Source: an uncultured Pseudomonadota bacterium | GTDB taxonomy: Bacteria; Pseudomonadota; Gammaproteobacteria; Burkholderiales; SG8-39 | DNA length: 64,000 bases | Assembly: GCA_903921325.1 (NCBI GenBank) | Contig: CAIXPL010000024.1 | Span: 99,788-163,787 of the forward strand | Direction of reading: 5' to 3' | Shown here: piece by piece, positions 26,745-37,163 of the stretch | Position numbering within the stretch: the stretch's first letter is position 1 | Layout of the letters: every line of letters starts with the position of its first letter | Position numbers and translations under genes: made by a program | The notes under the pieces: generated by a model | Database searches by the model: none | What the model was told of the DNA's origin: nothing | What the model saw: the letters and a program-made list of their open reading frames with translations, nothing else

Positions 26745-29009
26745 GGCCAGTACATCGGTCGGTCGCATTGGCAGGTGGCGCAGCCGTATTCCCACCGCGG
26801 CAAAAATCGCATTACCGATCGCGGGTCCAACCACAGTGGTCGCCGGTTCCCCGAGCCCGGTGGGCGGCGCGGTGCTGGCGACGAACTCGATGTCCATTGG
26901 GGGCACATCGCGCATGCGCAGCGGCGTATACGTGTTGAGGTTGGTGTCGCGTACCTGACCGTTCACATAGTCGGTACCTTCATGGAGCGCCATGCTCAGC
27001 CCCCAGAGCGAAGCGCCTTCCATCTGCGCAAGCGCGCCATCGGGGTGCACGATGGTTCCGGCGTCAGCGACGATGGTGAGCCGCTCGACCTTGACCACAC
27101 CGCTGCTGCGATTCACCCGCACACGGGCCACGCAGGCACACCAGGTGGGCATGTCACGCTCCTGGCCAAACGTCGTCGCCAGTCCCAACCCGGTGTCAGC
27201 AGGCATCTTGCTACCCCAGCCGGCCTTGTCAGCGGCACGCTGCAGTACCTGCGCCTGCTGTTTGGCCCCGCCCGCGCTGTTCTTTGCGCTTCCGCCGAGC
27301 AGGCGCAGGCGAAAGGCGAGCGGATCAAGACCTGCGACGAGCGCGGCTTCGTCCATGAATGACTCAAGCGCCCAGTTGGTCCACCCCGGCCCCACCGAGC
27401 GCAGCCAGCCCGGACGAAAGGTACTGTTGGCAAGATCGTTGGACACCGCGCGTACCCGCTGCGCACCGACCGAATACCAGTGGTCGGCACCCGCGATCGC
27501 AAACGGATCGTAGGGTTCACCGTTTTTGCCTTTGGGCATGAATGAGGGGACCATCACCTGCGTGGGCCAGCCGGCGCTCGCGTGATGCTGCATCCCGGTC
27601 ACCTGCCCGGTAGCGTCAAAGGCCATGCGCACACGCTGTACCGAGGGTGAACGTGGCGAATCAAAAAGAACGTCATCAGCGCGTGTCCACACCAGCTTCA
27701 CTGGCCGGCCAAGCGCTTTCGATGCGAGTGCCGCCGGCACCGTGTAATCGCCGTTCAGCCGCCTGCCAAAGCCTCCGCCGATGAGATAAGTGCGCATCAC
27801 CACCTGGTCCTCTGCCACGCCAAGCGCTTTTGCAAGGGTGGGCAGAATCAGTGATTGCCACTGGTTGCCCGTGTGGATCTCCCAGCGACCATCCTTCTCA
27901 AAGGCAAGCGCATTGAGCGGTTCGAGCTGAAAGTGCAACACGGTTGCGGTGCTGTAGTCGTGCTCGATGGTTGACTTCGCCACACTGAACGCGGCATCCA
28001 CTCCCGCGTCTTCAACCACCAGCGAACCACCAGCCGGATCACTGATGAGTTTCAGCCCACGCGCCTGAATGTCTGCCTCCGACACGCTCGCCGCCGTACT
28101 GCTCGCCCAGACAACCTTGACCCGCTCCGCCGCGCTACTGGCCGCCATGAACGAATCGGCGCACACCACCACCCAGCCCGGCACCGTACCCGAGGGGTCT
28201 TCGAGCACCAGGCTTTTCAGATATCCCGGAATGCCGCGTGCCGCACTGTCATCGATGGATTTCACCGTACAACCATTGCGCGTAGGCGGCAGCTTGGGTC
28301 GCGCATAGACCATATCGGGCACTTGCGCATCCAGGCCGTAGCGCGCCGCGCCGGTGGTTTTTGCCGGAATGTCGAGCGCTTCACTCGGCATTCCGATCAA
28401 GCGGCGATCGGCCGCCTCCTTGATGGGCATAGCCTTGAGTTCATCGACGCTGTAGCGGCGGGTGAGCTGGCCGCGACGGATAATGTCGGCATAACTCACC
28501 GATTTCCCTGCGCCGCTGACCGCACCATTGCGCGCAATGCACGCGGACTTAGCCACGCGCAGCAACTTCGCACCTTCCTCTATCAGAGCCAACCGCCCTG
28601 CCGCAGCAGCCTGGCTCAAATAGGGAAAACTCTGCCACACCGACCAACTGCCGCCGGTCACCATCGTGCCCCACTTGGGGTCGGTGTCGACATAACGAAG
28701 GCGTACCGAGGCCCAGTTCATTTCGAGCTCATCGGCCACGATGCGTGCGAGCGCCGTACCTACGTGCTGGCCCATTTCGGCACGAATGACGTTGACGCTG
28801 AGAATGCCCTCGCCATCAATGTCATACCAGATGGTGGGCTCAAAGGCGCTCACCAGGCCCGTGGCGAGGACACTGCCGCTGGTGATCGAACTGCCTGCGG
28901 CCTGCGCGGAGTGAGGTAGCGTCAATGTCATGGAAATCCCGGCGGCTGTTATCGTGATGAGGAAACTGCGACGAGTCGTTGCTATCCCGGCGTTACTGAT
29001 CTCATGCAT
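26727..29009 (-). CDS. Molybdopterin-binding oxidoreductase large subunit (IorB/aldehyde-oxidase type)
   Basis: The 760-residue protein is the molybdenum subunit of a xanthine-oxidase-family hydroxylase of the isoquinoline 1-oxidoreductase type. A twin-arginine signal ([14 protein letters not shown]) near residue 12 shows folded export to the periplasm. Typical blocks are [41 protein letters not shown] and the C-terminal [30 protein letters not shown] with the catalytic Glu. The ATG at 29009 starts the Tat signal; it overlaps the small-subunit gene by 8 bp. Substrates of the family include aldehydes and N-heterocycles. Confidence 0.93.
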   Translation of the reverse strand: MHEISNAGIATTRRSFLITITAAGISMTLTLPHSAQAAGSSITSGSVLATGLVSAFEPTIWYDIDGEGILSVNVIRAEMGQHVGTALARIVADELEMNWASVRLRYVDTDPKWGTMVTGGSWSVWQSFPYLSQAAAAGRLALIEEGAKLLRVAKSACIARNGAVSGAGKSVSYADIIRRGQLTRRYSVDELKAMPIKEAADRRLIGMPSEALDIPAKTTGAARYGLDAQVPDMVYARPKLPPTRNGCTVKSIDDSAARGIPGYLKSLVLEDPSGTVPGWVVVCADSFMAASSAAERVKVVWASSTAASVSEADIQARGLKLISDPAGGSLVVEDAGVDAAFSVAKSTIEHDYSTATVLHFQLEPLNALAFEKDGRWEIHTGNQWQSLILPTLAKALGVAEDQVVMRTYLIGGGFGRRLNGDYTVPAALASKALGRPVKLVWTRADDVLFDSPRSPSVQRVRMAFDATGQVTGMQHHASAGWPTQVMVPSFMPKGKNGEPYDPFAIAGADHWYSVGAQRVRAVSNDLANSTFRPGWLRSVGPGWTNWALESFMDEAALVAGLDPLAFRLRLLGGSAKNSAGGAKQQAQVLQRAADKAGWGSKMPADTGLGLATTFGQERDMPTWCACVARVRVNRSSGVVKVERLTIVADAGTIVHPDGALAQMEGASLWGLSMALHEGTDYVNGQVRDTNLNTYTPLRMRDVPPMDIEFVASTAPPTGLGEPATTVVGPAIGNAIFAAVGIRLRHLPMRPTDVLAALKAH

Positions 29010-29490
29010 GGGACTCCGCTCCTTGCACTTCGCTGGCCGCCAGCTTGATCGCCTGGCGGATGCGTACATAGGCCATGCAACGACACAGGTTGCCGTTCAT
29101 CACCGAGTCAATGTCATCATCAGTCGGATGTGGAAAGCGCCGGATCAGACTCGCCGCCTGCATGATCTGGCCCGACTGGCAGTAGCCACACTGGGGTGCC
29201 TGGGTTTGCACCCAGGCCTTCTGCAACGGATGCTGGCCGTCGGCCGACAGACCTTCGATCGTGAGGACCTCAGCGCCGGCCACCGCGCTCACCGGTGTCA
29301 TGCATGAGCGGACCGCGCGGCCGCGCAGATGCACCGTGCAGGCGCCACACTGCCCGACGCCACAACCGTACTTGGTACCGGTCAGCATCGCGATATCGCG
29401 AATCACCCACAACAAGGGCGTTCCGGGCGGCGTCGTCACGGTGAGGGTCTTGCCGTTCAGCTGAAAACTCGTGGTCGCAGGTGTGGTCAT
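29002..29490 (-). CDS. (2Fe-2S)-binding small subunit of molybdenum hydroxylase (IorA type)
   Basis: The 162-residue protein binds two [2Fe-2S] clusters. The plant-ferredoxin cluster ligands are [13 protein letters not shown] and an upstream-downstream Cys, and the second cluster is held by [10 protein letters not shown] and NGNLCRC. It passes electrons from the molybdenum subunit to the cytochrome. It has no signal of its own and is presumably exported with the Tat-tagged large subunit. It sits between the cytochrome (31 bp) and the large subunit (overlap). Confidence 0.95.
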   Translation of the reverse strand: MTTPATTSFQLNGKTLTVTTPPGTPLLWVIRDIAMLTGTKYGCGVGQCGACTVHLRGRAVRSCMTPVSAVAGAEVLTIEGLSADGQHPLQKAWVQTQAPQCGYCQSGQIMQAASLIRRFPHPTDDDIDSVMNGNLCRCMAYVRIRQAIKLAASEVQGAESHA

Positions 29491-29520
29491 GGTTTGGCTA
29501 TGATCGCTGGTTGAAATGAT

Positions 29521-30792
29521 TTAGCGGCGGCGCGCGGCGACCGCTGCGGTCAAATCGGGCCACGCTGGCCGATCGCTGCGCGTTCGGCGTAGATAACTGG
29601 CGACCAGTGCAACGTCGGCATCGGAGAGCGCATTCGCAAAGCCAGGCATATACGGACCGGGAGTGTCGGCACCGCCAACACCTTGCAACACCGTCTGGAT
29701 AAAGTTGCTTGGATCATCAGAGGTGATGGCACTGCTCAGTGCGAGGCTCGAGCGCACTGCCGGTGGTTTGACCATCGGGCCGTAGTGGCACGCAGCGCAG
29801 GCCGACAGGTAGAGATTGGCACCGGGCTCGGTTTCATTGCCAGCATCGATCGATCTGCGCGAATTGGCCAGGGCAAGTGCGGCCGGTGCCCCTCCTTCAC
29901 GTGCGGCCGAGTCGTTGATGTCGCCAAAGTACGTACCCAGCGCCTCGATGTCGGCGTCCGATAGTTTGGCGAGACCGCCATGCACGATGCCTGCCATCGC
30001 GCCCGCCGCAACGCCATGACGCTCCGACTCACCCATACGCAGGTAGTCGTACAGGTCCTGTTGCGTCCAGGGCAAGGGCGCCGGATTGCTTGCGTCGAGG
30101 GGTGGCGCCAACCAGCCATCGAAGCCCGCACCGGCATAGGCCGAATGGCTGTTCTCGGCACCAAAGCGATTGCGCGGGGTATGGCAGGCCGCACAGTGCG
30201 CGATGCCCTCGGCCAGATAGGCCCCGCGATTCCACGCCGCGCTCTTGGTTGCGACGTTCTGGTAGACGCCCTGCTCGAAGTAGAGCAGCTTCCAACCGGC
30301 CTGGAGCGCGCGGACATTGAACGGGAACCTGATCGTATTGGTCTGCTCAATGGCGACCACCGGCGGACGCGTCATCACAAAAGCATAGAGCGCCGCCAAG
30401 TCGACATCGGTGAGTTTGGTAAAGTGCGTATAGGGAAACACCGGCAGCAACTGCGAACCGTCGCGTGCCACACCGTCTCGCATCGCGCGGGCAAATGCCG
30501 CTTCCGACCAGTTGCCAATGCCGGTCTGAGGGTCCGGTGAGATGTTGGGACTATAGGCGATCCCGAATCCCGTATCCAACCCGAGCCCCCCGCCAAACGC
30601 GGCGCCGCCCTCCGCGGTATGACAACCGGCGCAATTGCCCGCTGCCGCCATTTGCGCGCCGAGCGCGACTTGCTCTGAGGTAAACAGGCTGGCAAGCGGC
30701 GGGGCCTGCGGCGCAATCGCCGAGCGCCAGCTCAGACCGACGCAGCCGGCCAGAAACAGTGCAACAACTGCGATGAGGATGGGTTTACGCAT
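29521..30792 (-). CDS. Tri-heme cytochrome c lipoprotein (dehydrogenase cytochrome subunit)
   Basis: The 423-residue protein has three c-type haem sites, NCAGCHTAEG, HCAACHTPRNR and SACAACHYGP, in the spacing of membrane dehydrogenase cytochrome subunits. A lipoprotein signal (ALFLAGC) anchors it in the envelope. Methionine axial ligands are plausible in each domain. It is the first gene of the three-gene operon and likely carries electrons from the molybdenum hydroxylase to the respiratory chain. Confidence 0.93.
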   Translation of the reverse strand: MRKPILIAVVALFLAGCVGLSWRSAIAPQAPPLASLFTSEQVALGAQMAAAGNCAGCHTAEGGAAFGGGLGLDTGFGIAYSPNISPDPQTGIGNWSEAAFARAMRDGVARDGSQLLPVFPYTHFTKLTDVDLAALYAFVMTRPPVVAIEQTNTIRFPFNVRALQAGWKLLYFEQGVYQNVATKSAAWNRGAYLAEGIAHCAACHTPRNRFGAENSHSAYAGAGFDGWLAPPLDASNPAPLPWTQQDLYDYLRMGESERHGVAAGAMAGIVHGGLAKLSDADIEALGTYFGDINDSAAREGGAPAALALANSRRSIDAGNETEPGANLYLSACAACHYGPMVKPPAVRSSLALSSAITSDDPSNFIQTVLQGVGGADTPGPYMPGFANALSDADVALVASYLRRTRSDRPAWPDLTAAVAARRR

Positions 30793-30922
30793 GAGTGCTC
30801 TGCGGTGGCGACTGGGCTACAGGCTCAAACTTAAATGAAGGCCTCCGTGCGGTCGGTGCGCTGGACAACATGAGGATTCAGGCAATCGTATTAAGCTGGG
30901 CAAACACCAGGAGGGTTCTGCG
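30793..30922. promoter_or_regulatory. Divergent promoter region, cytochrome operon / P-type ATPase
   Basis: These 130 bp separate two divergent starts. A strong ribosome-binding site (CAGGAGGG) precedes the ATPase ATG at 30923. I did not find a clear operator. Confidence 0.4.
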
Positions 30923-33547
30923 ATGAACTTGACTTTGCCTGCCGCCGATGGCGAATCGGGCCTGAGCGCAAAAGAGGCAGCCACGCGACTTGCTGAAGAC
31001 GGCCCCAATGCGCTTCCCGGCGGACAGCACCGCTCACTGCTCTCGATCGCCCTCGAGACGGTGCGCGAACCCATGTTCCTGCTGCTGCTTGCCGCGGGCA
31101 CCCTCTACCTGGTGTTTGGCGACCTGCGCGAGGGTTTGACGCTCTTTGGTTTTGTGGTGGTGACCGTGGCGCTGACGCTCTACCAGGAAGGCAAAACCGA
31201 GCGTGCCATTGAAGCGCTTCGCGATCTCACCAGTCCCCGGGCACTGGTGATCCGCGACGGCGGGCCGCAGCGAATCGCCGGAAGCGATGTCGTGCGCGGC
31301 GATCTGATGAGGCTCGCTGAAGGTGATCGCGTTCCGGCCGATGCCCTGCTGGTGTCAGCCGAGGGCGTTCGGGCGGACGAATCCCTGCTGACCGGCGAGG
31401 CCGTTCCAGTAGGCAAGCGCGTCGCGCTGCAAGACGAACGGTCAGCCCCGGCGAGATCGGTCGACGCGCCGCGGGTTCCGCCCGGCGGCGACGATTTACC
31501 GATGGTTTATGCGGGCACCTTAATCGTTCAGGGGCATGCGCTCGCACGCGTGACTGCCACGGGAGGGCGCAGCGAGATCGGCCGCATTGGCAGCGCACTC
31601 GGCACACTGGAAAGCGAACGTTCGCCCCTGCAGAAACAAACAGCGCATCTGGTGCGTAACCTCGCCCTGCTCGCGCTCGTGCTGAGCCTCGGACTGGTGC
31701 TGGTGCAGGGCCTACTGCAGGGCGATTGGTTACAGGCGTTGCTGGCCGGTATTGCCCTGGCCATGGCCATGCTGCCCGAGGAATATCCGGTAGTCCTGAC
31801 CGTATTCCCGGCGCTTGGCGCGCGCCGCCTCTCTAAAGAAGGCGTGCTCACGCGGCGCATCAACGCCATCGAGACGTTGGGTGCGACCACCGTGCTATGC
31901 AGCGACAAGACCGGAACACTGACCGGTAACCGGATGACAGTAACCCATCTGGCGGCCGGTGGCACCCCACTCGCGGACCGGCTGGCACTCGATTCGGTGA
32001 CCGACGGAAAACTGCCCGAAGCCTTTCACATCCTGGTGGAAGTAGCGATTCTCGCCAGCGTGGTGGACCCCTTCGATCCCATGGAGAAAGCCTTCCACGA
32101 ACTCGGGCAACGCTTCCTTGCTGACACCGAACACCTGCACCATGATTGGCACTTACTGCAAACTTATGCGCTCAGTCCGGCGCTGCGCGCCATGTCGCAA
32201 GTCTGGGCCGCATCGGCTGATGGCATCGAGATCGTCGCTGCCAAAGGTGCGCCGGAAGCGGTCATCGATCTGTGCCACCTCGATGCGGTGCAGAAGACTC
32301 GCATCGAGAGCGTGGTGGAGGAACTGGCCGCCAGCGGATTGCGTGTACTGGCCGTTGCTCGCGGCACCTTCAGCGGCCAGAACTGGCCGGCCACCGAGCA
32401 CGACTTCGAATTTGAATTCGTCGGTCTGATCGGCCTTGCAGACCCGGTACGCCCGCAGGTGCCTGCGGCGGTGGCCGAATGCCGTGCAGCTGGCATCCGC
32501 GTGGTGATGATCACCGGCGACTACCCGGCGACGGCACGGGCGATTGCGCGTCAGGCCGGGTTGGCCGAATGCGACGGTGACATGCTCTCGGGGGATGCGA
32601 TCGCGACACTCAGCGACGAGACGCTGCGCGAGCGCATGGGCACTGTCAGCATCTGCGCCCGCATCGCGCCAGAGCAGAAGCTGCGCATCGTGCAAGCGCT
32701 GAAGGCGCGCGGCGATATCGTCGCCATGACCGGTGATGGCGTCAACGATGCCCCCGCATTGCGCGCGGCGCACGTGGGCGTTGCCATGGGCGGCCGCGGC
32801 ACCGACGTGGCGCGCGAGGCAGCCTCTCTCGTACTGATTGACGATAACTTCGCGTCCATTGTGGCGGCGGTGCGCCTTGGTCGTCGCATTTTTGACAATC
32901 TGCGCAAGGCGATGTCCTACATTCTGGCGGTGCATGTGCCGATCGCCGGGATGGCGATGCTGCCTGTGCTATTCGGCTGGCCGGCGTTGCTCTACCCGAT
33001 GCACATTGCCCTGCTCGAGCTGATCATTGATCCGGCCTGTTCGATCGCGTTTGAAAACGAACCCGCCGAGGCCGACGTGATGCAGCGTCCGCCGCGTGAT
33101 GCCGGCGCGCCGCTATTCGGCGGTGCCACGCTGTGGCTCGCCTTGTTGCAGGGCCTGGGCGTGCTGGGGGCCGTCATGGGTGCATTTGCCTGGGCGAGCC
33201 CGCGAATCGCCGAGCCCGAGGCGCGTGCCTTCGCGTTTGCCACCCTGGTGATTGGTAATCTGGCCCTTATTCTGTCGAATCGTTCAGCTACCCATTCTCT
33301 CTGGGACACGTTGCGAACGCCGAACAAGACGCTGTGGGCGGTGGTGGCCCTGGCACTCACGTTACTGCTGGCAGCGCTCTACGTTCCCTGGGCCGTCGGG
33401 GTGCTGCGATTCGCTCCGCTGCCGGCGCACGAACTGGCTGCCGCCAGCGCGCTGGGTCTCGCCAGCGTGCTGTGGTTCGAGGGCATCAAGTGGGTGCGCC
33501 GAGCTCATCAAATGTCAGCGGCAAGCAAGCGATCGATGGTCCAGTAA
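30923..33547 (+). CDS. Cation-transporting P-type ATPase
   Basis: The 874-residue P-type ATPase has an N-terminal cation-ATPase domain (GLSAKEAATRLAEDGPNALPGG). It has the actuator loop (ESLLTGEAVPVGK), the fourth-helix ion site AMLPEEYPVVLTVFPALGARRLS, the phosphorylated aspartate in LCSDKTGTLTGNRM and the hinge MTGDGVNDAPALRAAHVGVAMG. The architecture is that of the P2 group (Ca2+/Mg2+-like). PEEYP in place of PEGLP suggests a branch whose ion is not firmly known. There are no heavy-metal-binding domains. It ends 40 bp inside the convergent PRC-barrel gene. Confidence 0.92.
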   Translation: MNLTLPAADGESGLSAKEAATRLAEDGPNALPGGQHRSLLSIALETVREPMFLLLLAAGTLYLVFGDLREGLTLFGFVVVTVALTLYQEGKTERAIEALRDLTSPRALVIRDGGPQRIAGSDVVRGDLMRLAEGDRVPADALLVSAEGVRADESLLTGEAVPVGKRVALQDERSAPARSVDAPRVPPGGDDLPMVYAGTLIVQGHALARVTATGGRSEIGRIGSALGTLESERSPLQKQTAHLVRNLALLALVLSLGLVLVQGLLQGDWLQALLAGIALAMAMLPEEYPVVLTVFPALGARRLSKEGVLTRRINAIETLGATTVLCSDKTGTLTGNRMTVTHLAAGGTPLADRLALDSVTDGKLPEAFHILVEVAILASVVDPFDPMEKAFHELGQRFLADTEHLHHDWHLLQTYALSPALRAMSQVWAASADGIEIVAAKGAPEAVIDLCHLDAVQKTRIESVVEELAASGLRVLAVARGTFSGQNWPATEHDFEFEFVGLIGLADPVRPQVPAAVAECRAAGIRVVMITGDYPATARAIARQAGLAECDGDMLSGDAIATLSDETLRERMGTVSICARIAPEQKLRIVQALKARGDIVAMTGDGVNDAPALRAAHVGVAMGGRGTDVAREAASLVLIDDNFASIVAAVRLGRRIFDNLRKAMSYILAVHVPIAGMAMLPVLFGWPALLYPMHIALLELIIDPACSIAFENEPAEADVMQRPPRDAGAPLFGGATLWLALLQGLGVLGAVMGAFAWASPRIAEPEARAFAFATLVIGNLALILSNRSATHSLWDTLRTPNKTLWAVVALALTLLLAALYVPWAVGVLRFAPLPAHELAAASALGLASVLWFEGIKWVRRAHQMSAASKRSMVQ

Positions 33548-34329
33548 GCCTTGCGACCGTAGTGCCGATACAGGCTCAGTTCCTGCTCGCGGCCCCAGTC
33601 GTTACTTGCATCGTAGGCCGGTGCCTTCTTGATCGCATCGCGAGTGAAGTCGACGGCGACGGTCTGGTCAGACCAGTGCACGCCCTTGATCCAGCGCGGT
33701 GCGATAAGCACCTTGTGACCCATCCACCAGTTGCTGGTGTTGATGATCAGATAACGGATGGTCCAGGTTTCGTCATCGACCAGAAAACCCGACACGTGCC
33801 CGATGTCACCATCGGTCGCGTGGATGTTATAGCCGCTGACCGCGTTGCAGCTGCGCAGGTGAGGGTCGTCATTGCGGTGACTGGCGCGCTCATCGCGCAG
33901 GTACGCTTCAATCTCCCGCTCTCGTTCGACGCGGTCAACCCCGTAGGTGGCATAGCCCGGGGTCAATGCGTAAGGGTACAGGCCTTCGCCCCAGAGACCA
34001 CCACCGCCCCAGTAGTACGGGTAGCCGTAATAGCCCATGAATTGCTCTTCGTTCTGCCGCGACACCGGTTTGTCAGTATCGATGTCCGGGCTGTGCTTCA
34101 CTTGCTCTTTGGTGATGCAAACCGGAAGCGTCCGCGCCAGCCAATCCGGGCGAAACACGGAAATGGGAGAGATCAGTACCTTGCGGCTCGACAGCCATGA
34201 ACCGGCATCGACCACAAGATAGCGAACCGTCCACGCGTGATCATCAAAGTAGAAGTCCTTGATGTGGCCAATCTCGCCATCGGTGGCCGTGATGCTGTAG
34301 TTTTCCAGATCATCCAGATTACGCAACAT
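33508..34329 (-). CDS. Double PRC-barrel domain protein
   Basis: The 273-residue protein holds two PRC-barrel repeats. The first (residues 1-75) reads NYSITATDGEIGHIKDFYFDDHAWTVRYLVVD and the second (from about 165) NIHATDGDIGHVSGFLVDDETWTIRYLIINT. They are clear internal duplicates. The linker is rich in Gly and Tyr (YYGYPYYWGGGGLWGEGLYP). PRC barrels occur in ribosome maturation, photosynthetic reaction-centre and stress proteins; the role here is unknown. A good ribosome-binding site (AAAGGAAC) precedes the ATG at 34329. Confidence 0.88.
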   Translation of the reverse strand: MLRNLDDLENYSITATDGEIGHIKDFYFDDHAWTVRYLVVDAGSWLSSRKVLISPISVFRPDWLARTLPVCITKEQVKHSPDIDTDKPVSRQNEEQFMGYYGYPYYWGGGGLWGEGLYPYALTPGYATYGVDRVEREREIEAYLRDERASHRNDDPHLRSCNAVSGYNIHATDGDIGHVSGFLVDDETWTIRYLIINTSNWWMGHKVLIAPRWIKGVHWSDQTVAVDFTRDAIKKAPAYDASNDWGREQELSLYRHYGRKAYWTIDRLLAADI

Positions 34330-34568
34330 AAGCAGTGTTCCTTTTCAGAGGCCAACAGCCCGCGTGGGCGCCATGAGTTCGCGGACTGAGGGTGTAAGGG
34401 TTAAGGACGCCAATCAGCTCCGCCAGGCAACCAAGGGCACGATGCGAAGCGCCTGTGCTCACTGTGTTCTGCGCGTCTGCCTGGCGTCTGTTCGCTATCG
34501 CTCAGACGCGTGTCAGTCCCTGGATCGCTTTGCAGCGTTTTGGCATTGTCGTGTAAGCTCGTCGGACT

Positions 34569-35993
34569 ATGACCGCTGCTTCTCGCAACCTGGACGATCA
34601 CGTCCCGCGCTACTACGATTCTCTCGACTTCAAGGCGCTGTGGCAGCAATACCCACCCGCCCCCGAGTACTTCCGCAACACCTACCTTGCCTCCGCCGAG
34701 GCATTGCGCGCAGCGAAGGACGAGCGCTTTCGCTGGCAAGTTGAGCGCTGCTGGCAGATCCCGTTCTACCAGCGCCACTGGGGCGCAGCCGGGTTGGCGC
34801 CAGGCGACATTCGCGGCCTGGCGGATCTCGACAAAATCCCGGTGTTCGACGTCCACGATTTGCGCGCGAGCATCGAGCGCTGTCCCCCATTCGGGGATTT
34901 CATCGGCATCGACTTCGAGAATGGCGAGGCCATCCCCATGGTCTTGCAGACCAGCGGGGGCACCACCGGGTTGCCGCGGCCGATGATTTTTGCGCCACGC
35001 GATCGCGAGGTGATGAACATCATCACCGGGCGCCGGTTATACATGCAGGGTGTGCGCCCGTTTGACCGGCTGCAGGTGGTGCTGTCCCTTGGTTTGGCCA
35101 ATGGTGGCTTTCTCGCTCGCGAAGGCATCTGGAAATACACTGGCGCCATTCCGGTGATGACCGGTTCGGGCGCGCAGACACCGACCCGGCGCCAGCTCGA
35201 AATCATGGCCGCGTGGAAGACCAATTTCCTCGTGGGCTTTCCCGCCTATCTGCGCCACATGGCCGTGGTTGCCCGCGAAGAGTTGGGTATCGATCCGAAG
35301 ACCTACGGCATGAAGGGCCTTATCGTCCACCTGGGGACAGACAACCGCAAGGCGCTAGAGGATCTGTGGGGGGCGCCCTGCTACGACACCTACGGCACCA
35401 ATGAGTTCGGTTCGATTGCCGCCGAGTGCGCAGAGCAGTCCGGGCTGCATCTGTTCGAAGACGCGTTCGAGTTGGAGATCCGCGACCAGGAGACCCTGGC
35501 ACCGACCCCAGTGGGCGAGCGCGGTGTGGTGGTGCTGACGAGCCTGTTCAAACACGCGGCCCCGATGATCCGCTTCAACACCAATGACGTGTCCGCCTGG
35601 ACACCGGGCACTTGCGCCTGCGGCAGCACGCATGCGCGCATCGGCGGCATTTTCGGTCGAGCCGACAATATGGTGAAACTGCGCGGCACCAACGTGTTTC
35701 CCGAGGCAGTGGGTGCGCTGGTGTCAGAGAACCGTGCCACCAACGGTGAATACTGCTGCGTAGTTGAACGCGTGGATGATGAAGGCCGCGACGAGATGAC
35801 CGTACATGTTGAGGCAAGTGATGCTTCGGTTGATGCGGCAGCACTCGCGAAGACCCTGAGCGAGCGCATCAAGGAGGCACTGGGGGTCAAGATGACCGTC
35901 CGGGTTGCCCCGCGCGGCGAACTCTCTGCGATGACCGGGTTGAACGCGACGTCCAAGGTGAAGCGGCTGATCGACAAGCGCCCGCAGAACTGA
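34569..35993 (+). CDS. Phenylacetate-CoA-ligase-like adenylate-forming enzyme (PaaK family)
   Basis: The 474-residue protein matches PaaK-type acyl-CoA ligases. The phosphate-binding loop QTSGGTTGLPRPMIFAPRD lies near residue 124. A later adenine motif reads CYDTYGTNEFGSIAAEC, with GGIFGRADNMVKLRGTNVFPEAV and a C-terminal lid domain (LNATSKVKRLIDKR, catalytic Lys). These enzymes activate aryl or arylacetic acids with ATP and CoA. It is followed by an amidohydrolase and a Bug receptor, so an uptake and catabolic pathway for an aromatic acid is likely. Confidence 0.9.
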   Translation: MTAASRNLDDHVPRYYDSLDFKALWQQYPPAPEYFRNTYLASAEALRAAKDERFRWQVERCWQIPFYQRHWGAAGLAPGDIRGLADLDKIPVFDVHDLRASIERCPPFGDFIGIDFENGEAIPMVLQTSGGTTGLPRPMIFAPRDREVMNIITGRRLYMQGVRPFDRLQVVLSLGLANGGFLAREGIWKYTGAIPVMTGSGAQTPTRRQLEIMAAWKTNFLVGFPAYLRHMAVVAREELGIDPKTYGMKGLIVHLGTDNRKALEDLWGAPCYDTYGTNEFGSIAAECAEQSGLHLFEDAFELEIRDQETLAPTPVGERGVVVLTSLFKHAAPMIRFNTNDVSAWTPGTCACGSTHARIGGIFGRADNMVKLRGTNVFPEAVGALVSENRATNGEYCCVVERVDDEGRDEMTVHVEASDASVDAAALAKTLSERIKEALGVKMTVRVAPRGELSAMTGLNATSKVKRLIDKRPQN

Positions 35994-36140
35994 TCCTGAA
36001 TCGCGCCCGCTACAATGGCTCAGCCGAACTGACTCCCAACCTCGACCAACGAGCACCCAGCGCTCCGCCGGACTGAATCTGCGTTCATGCCAACCCGAGC
36101 CACGGTCGATCTGACCTTCACCCAGGATCGCACGCGACCT

Positions 36141-36998
36141 ATGAAATTCTTCGACTGCCATTCGCACTGGGCCACTGAGCGTGGCTACCTCTTCCGCACC
36201 CAGGCCGAGCGCGATCAGCAGGCGAAAATCTGGCGCACGACGGCGCAAGTGTTCAGCGATGACGAGCAGGCCGAGTATTTCCGCCGGAACGACGTTCGCA
36301 CCATTCTCGACATTTCCTGGATCAAGGACCTGTCCATTGAGGAAATGCGTGACTACCATGACTACATCTTCGAGGTGCAGTCGCACCATCGTGATGTGAT
36401 GTTTGGCCAGTGGCTGCAGTTCCGACCGCAGATGGGCAAGCAGGCGGTCGATGAGTTCCACCGCTGTCTGAGCAAAAAGGCCGGCTTTGTCGGTCTATGC
36501 GTGAATGGCCAGGTGACCGGTGTGCCGGCGAGCGACCCACTATGGAAGCCGTTCTACGAGGCCTCTATCGACGCGGGAACGCCAGTGATGATCCTCACCG
36601 GGTTGACCGGCATCGGCCAGGGTCTGCCCGGCGGCAAGGGCATCGTGCTGGAGGACGGTCACCCGCGCCACATCGACTACGTCGCGGCGCGCAACCCCGA
36701 TCTTCGCATCCTCGCCGCGCGCCCGGCCTACCCCTGGCAGGACGACATGATTGCCATTCTTCTGCATAAGCCCAACGTGTCCTATGAGCTGCATGGCTGG
36801 GGACCGAAACAGTTCGCCCCGCAATTGAAGAAGGAAATCGGGCGGCGCCTGCAAGACCGCATCATGTTTGGCTGCGATTTCCCGGTACTGCGCTATGAGA
36901 AGGTGCTGGCCGACTGGTATGCAGAGGGCTATACCCAGGACGTGCTCGACAAGGTGTTGTGCACCAACGCTGAGCGCTACTTCGGGGCGGTCGCCTGA
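36141..36998 (+). CDS. Amidohydrolase-2 family protein (ACMSD-like TIM barrel)
   Basis: The 285-residue protein begins MKFFDCHSHWATERG, the metal-binding HxH of the amidohydrolase-2 family (hydrolases and decarboxylases such as ACMSD). A conserved C-terminal Asp lies in RIMFGCDFPVLRYEK. The ATG at 36141 starts right at the motif; an open frame from 36087 adds an unlikely leader. The gene lies 147 bp after the CoA ligase. The stop codon is inside the first unit of an 18-bp minisatellite. Confidence 0.88.
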   Translation: MKFFDCHSHWATERGYLFRTQAERDQQAKIWRTTAQVFSDDEQAEYFRRNDVRTILDISWIKDLSIEEMRDYHDYIFEVQSHHRDVMFGQWLQFRPQMGKQAVDEFHRCLSKKAGFVGLCVNGQVTGVPASDPLWKPFYEASIDAGTPVMILTGLTGIGQGLPGGKGIVLEDGHPRHIDYVAARNPDLRILAARPAYPWQDDMIAILLHKPNVSYELHGWGPKQFAPQLKKEIGRRLQDRIMFGCDFPVLRYEKVLADWYAEGYTQDVLDKVLCTNAERYFGAVA

Positions 36999-37101
36999 TC
37001 CGGCACTGCAACCTCACCCAGCGCTGTCACCTGATTCGGCGCTGTTACCTGATTCGGGGCTGTTAACTCACCCAGCGCTGCCGCCTGATTCGGCGCCGCC
37101 C
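36994..37101 (+). repeat. 18-bp minisatellite, six units, starting at a stop codon
   Basis: Six head-to-tail units start at 36994, 37012, 37030, 37048, 37066 and 37084, for example CCTGATTCGGCGCTGTTA. They alternate between a CCTGATTCGG and a CCTCACCCAG type. The amidohydrolase TGA is in unit 1. In another frame the array reads as a hexapeptide repeat (PDSALL), but no gene is apparent there. Confidence 0.92.
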
Positions 37102-37163
37102 CATCGTTCGACCTGGGAGAGCGCGTCCCATGGCAGTATCGCGGTGCTAAGGAGATCTACACC

